Positions 1-6,907 of a DNA stretch of 37,578 nucleotides are shown here, piece by piece. The stretch's first letter is position 1; each line of letters opens with the position of its first letter. The translations under genes were made by a program, and so were the position numbers. This DNA is from a bacterium (GTDB lineage Bacteria; Patescibacteriota; Minisyncoccia; Phycocordibacterales; UBA2100): positions 146,600-184,177 of the forward strand of contig JAEUQT010000003.1 of assembly GCA_016789445.1 (NCBI GenBank), written 5' to 3'. The notes under the pieces were generated by a model that did no database searches, had not been told where the DNA came from, and worked only from the letters and a program-made list of their open reading frames with translations.

Positions 1-384
1 TGCGCGGAAGTGGAAATTACCGCGACCGCGGTAGCCGCCGTGCGCCACGAGGTGCTGCTCGCCCTCCTTCGTGATCTCAAACGATTCACCGGTCTCCAGC
101 TTGGTCACAACGGTTCCCGTCGGCACCTTCAAGATGAGATCTTCGCCACGCTTGCCGTCGAGAAGACGCGTCGAGCCGATGCCGCCGTCTTCCGCCTTGA
201 ACTCCTTGTTGTAGCGGAATTGCAGAAGCGCCGAGATATCGTTCACCCCTTCGAGGATGACGTCACCGCCGGGGCCGCCATTGCCGCCGGTGGGGCCGGT
301 ATTCCCCTTGGTGCGGTTGAAGCCGACGATCCCGCCACCGCCTTCCCCGCCCGTGAGGCGCACTGTTACGTCATCAATAAGCAT
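1..384 (-). CDS. obg: Obg/CgtA family GTPase, N-terminal part (3' end outside window)
   Basis: The reverse strand reads from ATG at 384 to the window edge without a stop (128 codons). It encodes the glycine-rich Obg fold: MLIDDVTVRLTGGEGGGG, then GPTGGNGGPGGDVIL, a FRYNKEFKAEDGG segment, a KRGEDLILKVPTGT segment and GGYRGRGNFHFR. These are the hallmark motifs of the N-terminal domain of Obg, a ribosome-associated GTPase needed for 50S maturation; the GTPase domain lies beyond the left edge. The start has no Shine-Dalgarno, but a TAGTAT box (391-396) ends 6 nt before the ATG, so the mRNA is probably leaderless. Identity is very secure; only the truncation by the window limits it. Confidence 0.95.
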   Translation of the reverse strand, partial: MLIDDVTVRLTGGEGGGGIVGFNRTKGNTGPTGGNGGPGGDVILEGVNDISALLQFRYNKEFKAEDGGIGSTRLLDGKRGEDLILKVPTGTVVTKLETGESFEITKEGEQHLVAHGGYRGRGNFHFRA

Positions 385-435
385 GCGCCGATACTAGCAC
401 ATATCCTCCAAGAATACGCAAGTCCGGGTCGGAGC

Positions 436-1041
436 TTAGAACTGGCTGTCGTACGTGTTCTCGATGCAGAGGCGACGCACGGAAACCTTCGTACCCTCTT
501 CCGCGAGCTCGTAGTATTCGCGCGGCGTGTTGAACCAGAGGCGCTTCTTCTCGAAGTCCATACCCGCGACGTCGGTGAGCGACGGGACGTTACCGACCGG
601 ATTCGTCACGAAGAGCGACGATTCCACGCTGTAGCGCAGGCCCGTCTCGCTCGGGATGCCGTAGGCCATGATGTTGCCGGTCACCGCATCCACGATCGCG
701 TGGCGCTTACAATTCTCACCGCATTCCCAATCAACCATGACGAAATGCCCCGCGAAATTCGGCCCCTTCGCGACCGCCTCATCGATGATCTGCTTCGACT
801 GGATGGCCATCGGCCATTTCTCGGATTCGTAGTTCACCGCGGCGATCGGGCCGGTGTACGCCTCCTTTGCTTTCGCGGTTTCCGGATTCGCCTTCTCCCA
901 TTCGGAGATCATGTACTGGCAGGAATTGATTTCCGGCTTGGTCTGGACGTAATAGAGGAACGCGCCCTCCGCGAGGACGACAAGCGAGACCGCAAAGAGC
1001 AACAGTTTCGCGCCTTTCGAGAGTTCAAAGAAGTTATGCAT
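436..1041 (-). CDS. Membrane-anchored hypothetical protein
   Basis: About 201 residues. I chose ATG 1041 because the mature-looking N-terminus (MHNFFELSKGAKLL) leads directly into one hydrophobic segment (residues about 9-30), and a CATAGT box lies 7 nt upstream. The rest is a soluble, probably extracytoplasmic domain with a GHFVMVDWECGENCKRHAIVD core, followed by TGNIMAYG and a SLFVTNP stretch. That pattern recalls small uncharacterised secreted proteins with a WGCG..C..AIVD motif; I cannot name a family. The Cys pair in CGENC could form a disulfide outside the membrane. It lies between obg and the DUF4349-like gene on the same strand. Confidence 0.7.
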   Translation of the reverse strand: MHNFFELSKGAKLLLFAVSLVVLAEGAFLYYVQTKPEINSCQYMISEWEKANPETAKAKEAYTGPIAAVNYESEKWPMAIQSKQIIDEAVAKGPNFAGHFVMVDWECGENCKRHAIVDAVTGNIMAYGIPSETGLRYSVESSLFVTNPVGNVPSLTDVAGMDFEKKRLWFNTPREYYELAEEGTKVSVRRLCIENTYDSQF

Positions 1042-1107
1042 GCAGAGTACTATGCCGCTTCTTCCGAAGCGGCACAAGTTTCCTACCCTATCCTGAAATG
1101 GTCTGGT

Positions 1108-2238
1108 TTATCGCGAATCCACCTCGCTTCCGACCGACTTGCGGCGGGAACCGTTCTTCGTCGGCGCGGATACAGGCTTCCCTGGCCACATCCGCTGGAC
1201 GAAGTTCCAGACGACCTTCGCGACGAGGAGAAGGAAGAGACCGTACACGAGCCACTGGAGGACGATGAAAATGAATCCGATGAGGCCGACGGTCGCTGCC
1301 TGCAGTGCCGCATTCGCATCGGTGATCATCTCACGCACGGAATTCTTCCACGAATCGGCGATGTGTTCCTTGTCGAGATACTTGTTCTCGTACGCGCTCA
1401 CGTTGAAATAGGTGTACGCCAATCGATCGAGCTGCTCTGCCTTGGCACGCGCCAAGCGATCGAGCTGCGTGTTGATCTCGATCTTCTGCTGTGTCAGGCG
1501 CTCGATGAGCTGGATCTTCGAGTCGATGATGCGGGAAAGGCTCTCGGCGTCCTGATTCGCGCTGGCGACCGATGATATATCGTCGTATGCCGCGAGTGCT
1601 TCGGCGAGGGTATCGTCGATCGCACGGCGCTTGTTCTCCAAGACTTCCGTCTCCGAGGTGAAATCGTCGACCTGGTTCTTGATCGTGTAGGTGTTCTCAT
1701 TCAGATCCTTCGGATTCATCTTCTTCAGGAAGGAGAGGATCTCGGATACGCGGGCGTGTTCAACCTTGAAGCGGTAATCGCAGCCGCGATCGTGATCATT
1801 GGAACTCTCGAAGATGACGTAGGTGTAGGTCTTGAGACCCGAAAGCTGCGCACAGGTCTGATCGCGGTTCTGTGTCTCGAAGCTCGCGCTGTATTCGGTG
1901 ACTTCGTACTCTTCGGCAGTGTTACCGCTTGTGTAGCCGCCCATGGGAGCCGGATACGGCATCGAAGCCGGCATGCTGGCGACATTGCGCGCGGAAAGCG
2001 TCGCCATCTCGCCGCCGTAATAGGAATCTTCCGCCATGTCGTAGGAAGCGACGCCGCCGCCCATGCCCATCTGCGGTGCCACTGAGAACGCGATTCCCTC
2101 GCGGCCGAACGATGCGCCGCCGAATGATTGCTTTACGAACGCGAAGACGAACGATGCGAAAATGAGAACGACGATCGCAACCGCGATCGCTTTCACGATA
2201 TTCAAAGGCGTCCACTTCATTTCCCTGAAGAAGTGCAT
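1108..2238 (-). CDS. DUF4349-like membrane protein with coiled coil
   Basis: About 376 residues. It has an N-terminal membrane segment (about 13-35), a Gly/Met/Tyr-rich linker (45-110), a folded domain (about 120-190) and a long coiled coil (about 195-275: KRRAIDDTLAEALAAYDD, then SKIQLIERLTQQKIEINTQL). A second membrane segment lies near 315-345, with a basic C-terminal tail. This order fits the DUF4349 family, whose role is unknown but which is envelope-associated. A TACACT box 6 nt before ATG 2238 supports that start as leaderless; an alternative ATG at 2220 has an AGGGA too close to be a good ribosome site. The family call is from pattern memory. Confidence 0.7.
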   Translation of the reverse strand: MHFFREMKWTPLNIVKAIAVAIVVLIFASFVFAFVKQSFGGASFGREGIAFSVAPQMGMGGGVASYDMAEDSYYGGEMATLSARNVASMPASMPYPAPMGGYTSGNTAEEYEVTEYSASFETQNRDQTCAQLSGLKTYTYVIFESSNDHDRGCDYRFKVEHARVSEILSFLKKMNPKDLNENTYTIKNQVDDFTSETEVLENKRRAIDDTLAEALAAYDDISSVASANQDAESLSRIIDSKIQLIERLTQQKIEINTQLDRLARAKAEQLDRLAYTYFNVSAYENKYLDKEHIADSWKNSVREMITDANAALQAATVGLIGFIFIVLQWLVYGLFLLLVAKVVWNFVQRMWPGKPVSAPTKNGSRRKSVGSEVDSR

Positions 2239-2246
2239 GCGCGCAG

Positions 2247-2271
2247 TGTACCGCGCTTCACGCGCGGTACA
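2247..2271. other. Strong hairpin between genes
   Basis: TGTACCGCGC (2247-2256) pairs perfectly with GCGCGGTACA (2262-2271) across a 5-nt loop. There is no T-run on either strand, so it is not a clear intrinsic terminator. It overlaps the inferred -10 of the DUF4349-like gene and lies just after the stop of the upstream gene on the minus strand. It may separate the two transcripts. Confidence 0.45.
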
Positions 2272-2300
2272 TCACACGATCATCCGTATCTGTGGACAAG

Positions 2301-2720
2301 CTAGCGCGCGATCTCCAACACACGCATGAGTTCCGACACATCGTAGACGTCCCACTGGTCGGTGCTGAGGTCTTCCACTTTGACGATCTCGCCGCCGACG
2401 GTGATCTTCGTGCCGACATTGAGATTCGCGCTGCCACCGGCCGCGATCACTTCACCGAGATCGAGCGCGATGAGAGAACCGTCTTCTTTCTTAAGACCCG
2501 GCGAGCATTCCTTCGTCTGGGACTTGTCTTTGCGCGACAGGCACGCGTACGTTCCTTCAAGCACGCTCACCTGATCCGGTGCTGGCGTGTCATCGACGGT
2601 CGGCGACTTCGGCGCACCCATCGCCTGCAACACCAAAAGATAGCCGCCCGCGAGAACCGCGAGAGCAACGATGACGATTAAGAAGACCTTGAGCTGTGCG
2701 TTCTGTCGTGATGAAGCCAT
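2301..2720 (-). CDS. Small membrane-anchored protein, paralogue of the C-terminal domain of the 9113-9787 protein
   Basis: About 139 residues, starting at ATG 2720 with a TAGTAT box (2729-2734) 8 nt upstream. One membrane segment (about 13-35) is followed by a Pro-rich linker and one domain: LEGTYACLSRKD, then TKECSPGL, ALDLGEVI, GTKITVGGEIVKVEDL, STDQWDVYDV. The same succession of motifs (LEGEYVCLPHRD, TDECAAGI, YALDF, GDRFTASGIFTPVETL, SSDRWQQYDI) makes up the C-terminal half of the 9113-9787 protein. This appears to be a small extracytoplasmic beta-rich domain with two conserved Cys. Function unknown. Confidence 0.7.
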   Translation of the reverse strand: MASSRQNAQLKVFLIVIVALAVLAGGYLLVLQAMGAPKSPTVDDTPAPDQVSVLEGTYACLSRKDKSQTKECSPGLKKEDGSLIALDLGEVIAAGGSANLNVGTKITVGGEIVKVEDLSTDQWDVYDVSELMRVLEIAR

Positions 2721-2776
2721 ATTCCCTAATACTACCAAATAACCCCTTTCCCGCGAGGCTAAACACTTCTAAAGGA

Positions 2777-2901
2777 GGGAGCGGCGCGGGTCGCTCTCGA
2801 ACTTGTCGTTACTGACAACGTATCGGCGACATCTCCTGCGGTATCCTGTGGCTGCTCACATATCTGCTGCGCGAGGTTCTCGAACGACCCGCGCCGCTCC
2901 C
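2777..2901. repeat. Structured inverted-repeat element 1 (possible small RNA or MITE-like element)
   Basis: The left arm GGGAGCGGCGCGGGTCG (2777-2793) and right arm CGACCCGCGCCGCTCCC (2885-2901) are perfect 17-bp inverted repeats enclosing about 91 nt. Inside, GAAC (2799-2802) can pair with GTTC (2876-2879), extending the stem. TTGTC/GACAA (2803-2807 and 2814-2818) and TGTG/CACA make smaller hairpins. The result is a long basal stem with internal hairpins. No ORF fits, and no tRNA, SRP RNA or tmRNA motifs are visible. Confidence 0.6.
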
Positions 2902-2908
2902 GACGCCG

Positions 2909-3199
2909 CTACCGCAATTGGGCGACTTGCTTCGCGATCTCCTTCTCGATTCGGCCTTCAAAAAGGCGCCACATCAAAGGCAGTTTCGCGTTCATGATGA
3001 TCTCCATCTCGGTGATCTCGATGGTGCCGGTGACGTTCTTGCCCTGCAGATCAACGTCGAAATGAAGGGTGTCCCCCTGCCATTCCTCCTTATTGATCTC
3101 AGCCTGCCCCTTCATGTGCGGGCGCGCCTGTTCGAGCGCGTCTTTCACGCGCTGCTTGGCTTCGGTCTTGGTAGTCTTGTGCGGTACTTTGAAATGCAT
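2909..3199 (-). CDS. Polyhydroxyalkanoic-acid-system-like small protein (PHA_gran_rgn type)
   Basis: 96 residues starting at ATG 3199. The sequence runs: a basic N-terminus with TKTEAKQRVKDALEQARPH (helix), then WQGDTLHFDVDLQGKNVTGTI and EMEIIMNAKLPLMWRLFEGR, then IEKEIAKQVAQL. This alternation of a helix, a beta-hairpin pair and an amphipathic C-terminal helix matches the family annotated as polyhydroxyalkanoic acid system protein, which is spread far beyond PHA makers and whose true role is unclear. The gene lies alone between two inverted-repeat elements. The family call is from recall; a PHA role in this organism is unlikely. Confidence 0.6.
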   Translation of the reverse strand: MHFKVPHKTTKTEAKQRVKDALEQARPHMKGQAEINKEEWQGDTLHFDVDLQGKNVTGTIEITEMEIIMNAKLPLMWRLFEGRIEKEIAKQVAQLR

Positions 3200-3212
3200 G
3201 GTCCGGTGAGTT

Positions 3213-3322
3213 CGATTTCGAATCCTTCTTTGCCGAAATCATTCGCGCTTCAGTCCACCTACAAGTAAGCGTGAATGATCCAGCTCCGTTAAGCATGGCA
3301 CCGTAGAGGCGATTCGAAATCG
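3213..3322. repeat. Structured inverted-repeat element 2 with nested hairpin
   Basis: The outer arms CGATTTCGAATC (3213-3224) and GATTCGAAATCG (3311-3322) are a perfect 12-bp inverted repeat. A nested pair, ATCATTCGCGCTT (3238-3250) and AAGCGTGAATGAT (3267-3279), pairs with one mismatch around a 16-nt loop. It lies just upstream of the 2909-3199 gene on the minus strand, so it could be a leader structure, a mobile palindromic element or a small RNA. Confidence 0.55.
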
Positions 3323-3367
3323 CAACTACTGGGCATCGCGCCAGTATACCGGATGAGTGATGACGCG

Positions 3368-4087
3368 CTAGAGCGCGATACCGAATGCGAACCCGATGCC
3401 GTACGTGATCGCCATTGCGATAGCTCCTCCCACCACGACGCGCATCGTCACGTGCGGCACATCCGCCCCGCTCACCCGCGCGCTGAGGATTCCGGTAATC
3501 GCGAGTGCGATGAGTACCGCAACGAACGTCAGTGGTATCCGCCACGAACCGGTCGGCAACACTACCGCGATGAGCGGGATGATCGCACCGGCGATGAACG
3601 AAGCACCTGATGCGAATGCCGCGTGCCACGGATTCGTAAGGCCTGAAGGATCGATGCCGAGCTCCGCATCGACATGCGCCGCAAGCGCATCCTTCTTCGT
3701 GAGCTCGCGCGCGACGAGATCCGCCGTCTCTCGGGAGAGCCCTTTCTCTTCGTACAGCTTGGTAAGCTCCTCAAGCTCGGCTTCCGGCATATTCTCGAGT
3801 TCCCACTTCTCTTTCGCCAAAAGCGCTTTCTCGGTGTCCCGCTGGCTGCTCACCGAGACGTATTCGCCGACCGCCATCGATAAAGCGCCGGCAAGAAGTC
3901 CGGCGATACCCGTGATGAAGATGTGTTGCGGATCACTCGTTGCGCCAGCGACGCCGACGATGAGCGCCGCGACGGAGACGATGCCGTCGTTGGCACCGAG
4001 GACGGCGGCACGCAACCAATTCGTATTCGTTCCGGCGCCGCTTCCGTGCGGCTCAGGGAAATGGTGTTCTGACTGCGGTAATTTCAT
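3368..4087 (-). CDS. VIT (CCC1)-family iron/manganese transporter
   Basis: 239 residues from ATG 4087. The N-terminal signature WLRAAVLGANDGIVSVAALIVGVAGA is the VIT/CCC1 first helix, followed by GLLAGALSMAVGEYVSVSSQRD in the second helix. Then come an acidic cytosolic helical hairpin (about 80-140: EKWELENMPEAELEELTKLYEEKGLS), typical of the metal-binding insertion, and three more hydrophobic segments to the C-terminus. Members move Fe2+ or Mn2+ across the membrane for detoxification or storage. The length is normal for the family. It starts 2 nt after the stop of the DUF5665-like gene, so the two are co-transcribed. Confidence 0.88.
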   Translation of the reverse strand: MKLPQSEHHFPEPHGSGAGTNTNWLRAAVLGANDGIVSVAALIVGVAGATSDPQHIFITGIAGLLAGALSMAVGEYVSVSSQRDTEKALLAKEKWELENMPEAELEELTKLYEEKGLSRETADLVARELTKKDALAAHVDAELGIDPSGLTNPWHAAFASGASFIAGAIIPLIAVVLPTGSWRIPLTFVAVLIALAITGILSARVSGADVPHVTMRVVVGGAIAMAITYGIGFAFGIAL

Positions 4088-4089
4088 AG

Positions 4090-4338
4090 TTATCGGCGCG
4101 GGAGCTGATCGATGAGCGAACGCACGTAGTCCGACAACTCGCTGAACCCCGGGATGATGCCGAGCACGTTCAGGATCCAACCGATGAGGGCCACCGCTAC
4201 GATGCCTCCCACCAGCGCACCCGCACCGTAGAGGACGCCGTTGATGAACGAATGCTTCGGACTCGCGGTGCGCTCACGGATCTCGACGAGCTCCTTCTTG
4301 ATCTCCTTGAGCTGTTTGATCTCTCCGTCTCCTGCCAT
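4090..4338 (-). CDS. DUF5665-like small membrane protein
   Basis: 82 residues, starting at ATG 4338; a TATAGT box (4346-4351) lies 7 nt before it. A charged N-terminal coiled coil (GEIKQLKEIKKELVEIRERT) is followed by a basic hinge, then a Gly-rich membrane segment (SFINGVLYGAGALVGGIVAV and ALIGWIL) and a short soluble tail. The layout fits DUF5665, small proteins common in CPR and other bacteria with no known role. The stop is 2 nt from the start of the VIT transporter, so it probably shares its transcript and may be a partner. Confidence 0.65.
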   Translation of the reverse strand: MAGDGEIKQLKEIKKELVEIRERTASPKHSFINGVLYGAGALVGGIVAVALIGWILNVLGIIPGFSELSDYVRSLIDQLPRR

Positions 4339-4353
4339 GCGCACTACTATAGC

Positions 4354-4605
4354 TTATTTCCTGCCGATAAGGGCGAGCTTCTCCTCACGCGAAAGCTTCT
4401 TCAAAGCCGCCTCGCGCACGAGTGCCGCACTTCTATCCTTCTTCCCCTCCGAATACCGCAACCGGACGGGCCGCCGCGATTTTGTATACCGCGCGCCATT
4501 TTTCGCTTCGTTATGTTCCTTCACGCGCTTCGCGACATCACGCGCGATGCCAGTGTAGAGCGAGCCGTCACGGCATTCCACAATATAGACGTAGAATTTC
4601 GACAC
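4354..4605 (-). CDS. GIY-YIG nuclease-domain protein (UPF0213/YhbQ-like)
   Basis: 83 residues with a GTG start. FYVYIVECRDGSLYTGIARDV is the GIY-YIG core (YV.....YTG). It is followed by the conserved Arg-containing helix RVKEHNEAKNGARYTKSR, RPVRLRY, and AALVREAALKKLSREEKLALI, the usual end of single-domain YhbQ/UPF0213 proteins. These are small putative structure-specific DNA endonucleases of unclear physiological role. Full length for the subfamily. Its start is 34 nt from the divergent flavoprotein gene, so the two promoters overlap. Confidence 0.88.
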   Translation of the reverse strand: MSKFYVYIVECRDGSLYTGIARDVAKRVKEHNEAKNGARYTKSRRPVRLRYSEGKKDRSAALVREAALKKLSREEKLALIGRK

Positions 4606-4639
4606 CTATTCAGGATATCGACCGTGGTAGGATTCCGCA

Positions 4640-5908
4640 ATGAGCTTAGGGAATCGACGCTGGGATGTAGTGGTGATCGGCGGCGGTCCCGCAGGGATGA
4701 TGGCAGCAGGTCGCGCAGCCGAGAAAGGCGCGAGCGTGCTCTTGGTAGAGAAGAATCCGATCCTCGGCAAGAAACTTCTCATCACCGGCGGCGGTCGCTG
4801 CAACATCCTCAACGCCGAATTCGAAACCCGCACGCTCCTCGAAAAATATGGCGAGGCAGGAAAGTATCTCGCATCTCCCTACGCATCATTCTCGTCGCAA
4901 GATGCCTACGAATTCTTCGAAGGCCGTGGATTGCCGCTCAAAGTCGAGAACGAGAAGCGCGCGTTCCCTATCACGGAAAACGCACAGACCGTCCGCGACA
5001 CCCTCGTCGGCTACATGGAAGACGGCAATGTGCAGATCGAGACGCGCTCACCCGTCGCCAGCTTCGTCACGGAAAACGGTCGCATCGCGAGCGCGCGACT
5101 CAAGGACGGGACCTTCATCGACGGCCGCGCATTCGTCCTTGCTACCGGCGGCAAATCACGCCCCGAGACCGGTTCCACCGGTGATGGCTTCAAATGGCTC
5201 TCCGAACTCGGTCACACCGTCCGTACGGCCGATGCGGCGCTCGTCCCTATCAGCGTCCACGACGCATGGGTGAAGCGCGCCGCCGGTGTCGCACTTCCCG
5301 ATGCGAAGCTCACGCTCTTCCAGTACGAGAAAAAGCTCAAAAGCTTCCGCGGCAAAGTCCTCATCACGCACGAGGGCCTCAGCGGCCCCGCGATCCTCAA
5401 CGCAAGCCGCGAGATCGGCGAATTCTTGCAATACGGCGACGTCGTCATCGATCTCGATATCCAACCGAACCTCGGCTACGAGAAAGTGAACAGTCTCTTG
5501 CAGAAGATCTTCAAGGAAAACGACACGAAAAAATTAAAAAACAGTCTTAAAGAACTCGCGCCATCCGCGCTCATTCCGATCCTCCTGCAGCTCTCACTCA
5601 TCGACGGCGAGAAGACCTGCAATGCCGTCGCCCGCGAAGAACGCGTCCGACTCATGAAGCTCGTGAAGCACATTCCGGTGAGTGTGAAGGGTCTCTTGGG
5701 CCTCGACAAAGCGGTGGTGACTTCCGGCGGCGTCATCTTGGACGAAGTCGACACCCGATTCATGCGCTCGCGCCTCAGCCGCAATCTGTATTTGGCCGGG
5801 GATGTATTAGATGTAAACCGTCCCTCGGGCGGCTACAGCCTCCAGCTCGCCTGGACCACCGGTCGCATTGCGGGCGAATATGCGTATACTGCGCACGAAA
5901 ACGTATGA
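4640..5908 (+). CDS. HI0933/YhiN (BaiN)-family FAD-dependent oxidoreductase
   Basis: 422 residues. The FAD-binding Rossmann motif DVVVIGGGPAGMMAAGRAAEKG is at the N-terminus, followed by VEKNPILGKKLLITGGGRCN, which is diagnostic for the HI0933 family. FVLATGGKSRPETGSTGDG and the C-terminal GDVLDVNRPSGGYSLQLAWTTGR are the second FAD and closing motifs. The enzymes are flavoproteins whose substrates are mostly unknown; one gut homologue (BaiN) acts on bile acids, which is not expected here. An AGGA lies 7 nt before the ATG. The stop overlaps the next start as ATGA, indicating translational coupling to the pseudouridine synthase. Confidence 0.9.
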   Translation: MSLGNRRWDVVVIGGGPAGMMAAGRAAEKGASVLLVEKNPILGKKLLITGGGRCNILNAEFETRTLLEKYGEAGKYLASPYASFSSQDAYEFFEGRGLPLKVENEKRAFPITENAQTVRDTLVGYMEDGNVQIETRSPVASFVTENGRIASARLKDGTFIDGRAFVLATGGKSRPETGSTGDGFKWLSELGHTVRTADAALVPISVHDAWVKRAAGVALPDAKLTLFQYEKKLKSFRGKVLITHEGLSGPAILNASREIGEFLQYGDVVIDLDIQPNLGYEKVNSLLQKIFKENDTKKLKNSLKELAPSALIPILLQLSLIDGEKTCNAVAREERVRLMKLVKHIPVSVKGLLGLDKAVVTSGGVILDEVDTRFMRSRLSRNLYLAGDVLDVNRPSGGYSLQLAWTTGRIAGEYAYTAHENV

Positions 5909-6702
5909 ACCGACCTTCTCGACCTAAACGTAGTCGTCCGAATCGTTCGATGGGGCCAGTCCGTCCTTCCCGCCCAAATCCCCCTGCTCGTCCTCCTCGC
6001 CCAACCCCTACGGAGGGCTACCCGATGCGCATCAATAAATACCTCGCCCACAAGAACCTGTGCACGAGGCGTGAGGCGGATGAACTCATCGCTGCCGGCA
6101 AGGTCCTCATCAATGGGAAGCCCGCCAAACTCGGCGACAAGGTGCACGAGAGCGACGACGTGAAAGTCCTCTTCCGCGTGAAGAAGTACCGCTACTATGC
6201 CTACCACAAGCCGCGCGGCATCATCACGCATTCCCCGCAGGAAGGCGAGAAAGAGATCGTCGAGATCATCCCCGTAAAAGGCGTCTTCCCTATCGGCCGC
6301 CTCGACAAGGATTCCAGCGGTCTCATCATCCTCACCGATGACGGCCGCATCACCGATAAGCTCTTGAACCCCGAATTCGCGCACGAGAAGGAATACATCG
6401 TCACGACGAAAGAAATGCTCAAATCGAACTTCAAGCAGCGCATGGAAAGCGGTGTGAACATCGAAGGCTACACGACCAAGGATTGCACCGTGGATGTGCA
6501 GGGCGAGAACAAATTCTCCATCGTGCTTACCGAGGGAAAGAAGCACCAGATCCGCCGCATGTGCGCCGCGCTCGGCTATGTCGTCAACACGCTCCAGCGC
6601 GTACGCATCATGAACATCTCCCTGAAAGGCCTCCAAGCGGGCCAGCACCGCCCCATCCAAGGCGACGAGCTCGCGACCTTCCTCAAGTCCCTCGGTCTCT
6701 AA
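5905..6702 (+). CDS. rluF: RsuA/RluB/E/F-family pseudouridine synthase (RluF-like)
   Basis: 265 residues. A basic, Pro/Arg-rich tail (residues 1-40, repeats of RPxRP) precedes an S4 RNA-binding domain (MRINKYLAHKNLCTRREADE, then KVLINGKPAKLGDKV). The catalytic domain contains GRLDKDSSGLIILTDDG, with the active-site Asp in RLD, and KKHQIRRMCAALGY. Order and motifs fit RluF-type enzymes that modify 23S rRNA; the exact target cannot be read from sequence. The ATG overlaps the previous stop (ATGA). An internal start at 6025 would remove the basic tail, which may itself bind RNA. A strong terminator follows. Confidence 0.87.
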   Translation: MNRPSRPKRSRPNRSMGPVRPSRPNPPARPPRPTPTEGYPMRINKYLAHKNLCTRREADELIAAGKVLINGKPAKLGDKVHESDDVKVLFRVKKYRYYAYHKPRGIITHSPQEGEKEIVEIIPVKGVFPIGRLDKDSSGLIILTDDGRITDKLLNPEFAHEKEYIVTTKEMLKSNFKQRMESGVNIEGYTTKDCTVDVQGENKFSIVLTEGKKHQIRRMCAALGYVVNTLQRVRIMNISLKGLQAGQHRPIQGDELATFLKSLGL

Positions 6703-6736
6703 ATGCAAAACCGGCCGTGCGGCCGGTTTTCTGCAT
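6703..6736. terminator. Bidirectional intrinsic terminator
   Basis: AAAACCGGCC (6707-6716) pairs with GGCCGGTTTT (6721-6730) around a GTGC loop. Flanking ATGCA/TGCAT lengthens the stem. The A-run and T-run at the stem ends allow it to work on both strands. It closes the flavoprotein-pseudouridine synthase operon. Confidence 0.85.
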
Positions 6737-6747
6737 TGCTCGTAGGG

Positions 6748-6834
6748 CTATTCCGTCGGTGCTTCCGGAGCTGCCTCCGGTGCCGGGGTTACCTCAGCCG
6801 GTTCACCTGCAGGAACCTGTGTTTCGTCAGTCAT
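6748..6834 (-). CDS. Possible 28-residue acidic Pro/Glu/Ala-rich peptide
   Basis: ATG 6834 to TAG 6748 gives MTDETQVPAGEPAEVTPAPE followed by AAPEAPTE. The composition is strongly non-random (Pro, Glu, Ala, Thr) and acidic. No Shine-Dalgarno is visible. It sits between the pseudouridine synthase terminator and the ABC-F stop, on the same strand as ABC-F and downstream of it. Such tiny acidic PE-rich ORFs occur in related genomes as far as I recall. It could be real or chance. Confidence 0.35.
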   Translation of the reverse strand: MTDETQVPAGEPAEVTPAPEAAPEAPTE

Positions 6835-6907
6835 AAAGATTGAGAAGTAAGGATAATATGCCCAGTCTAGCATTTCAGTCCCGCTTACCGAAGCGAAGAA
6901 ACGTGTC

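Noticed and set aside
10-1575. Long plus-strand open frame of 521 codons
   Set aside because: It is the antisense shadow of obg, the 436-1041 gene and the DUF4349-like gene, all of which have recognisable protein motifs on the minus strand.
3290-3350. tRNA or tmRNA fragment suggested by GATTCGAAATC
   Set aside because: No acceptor, D- or anticodon arms could be built on either strand; the sequence is explained by the inverted repeat.
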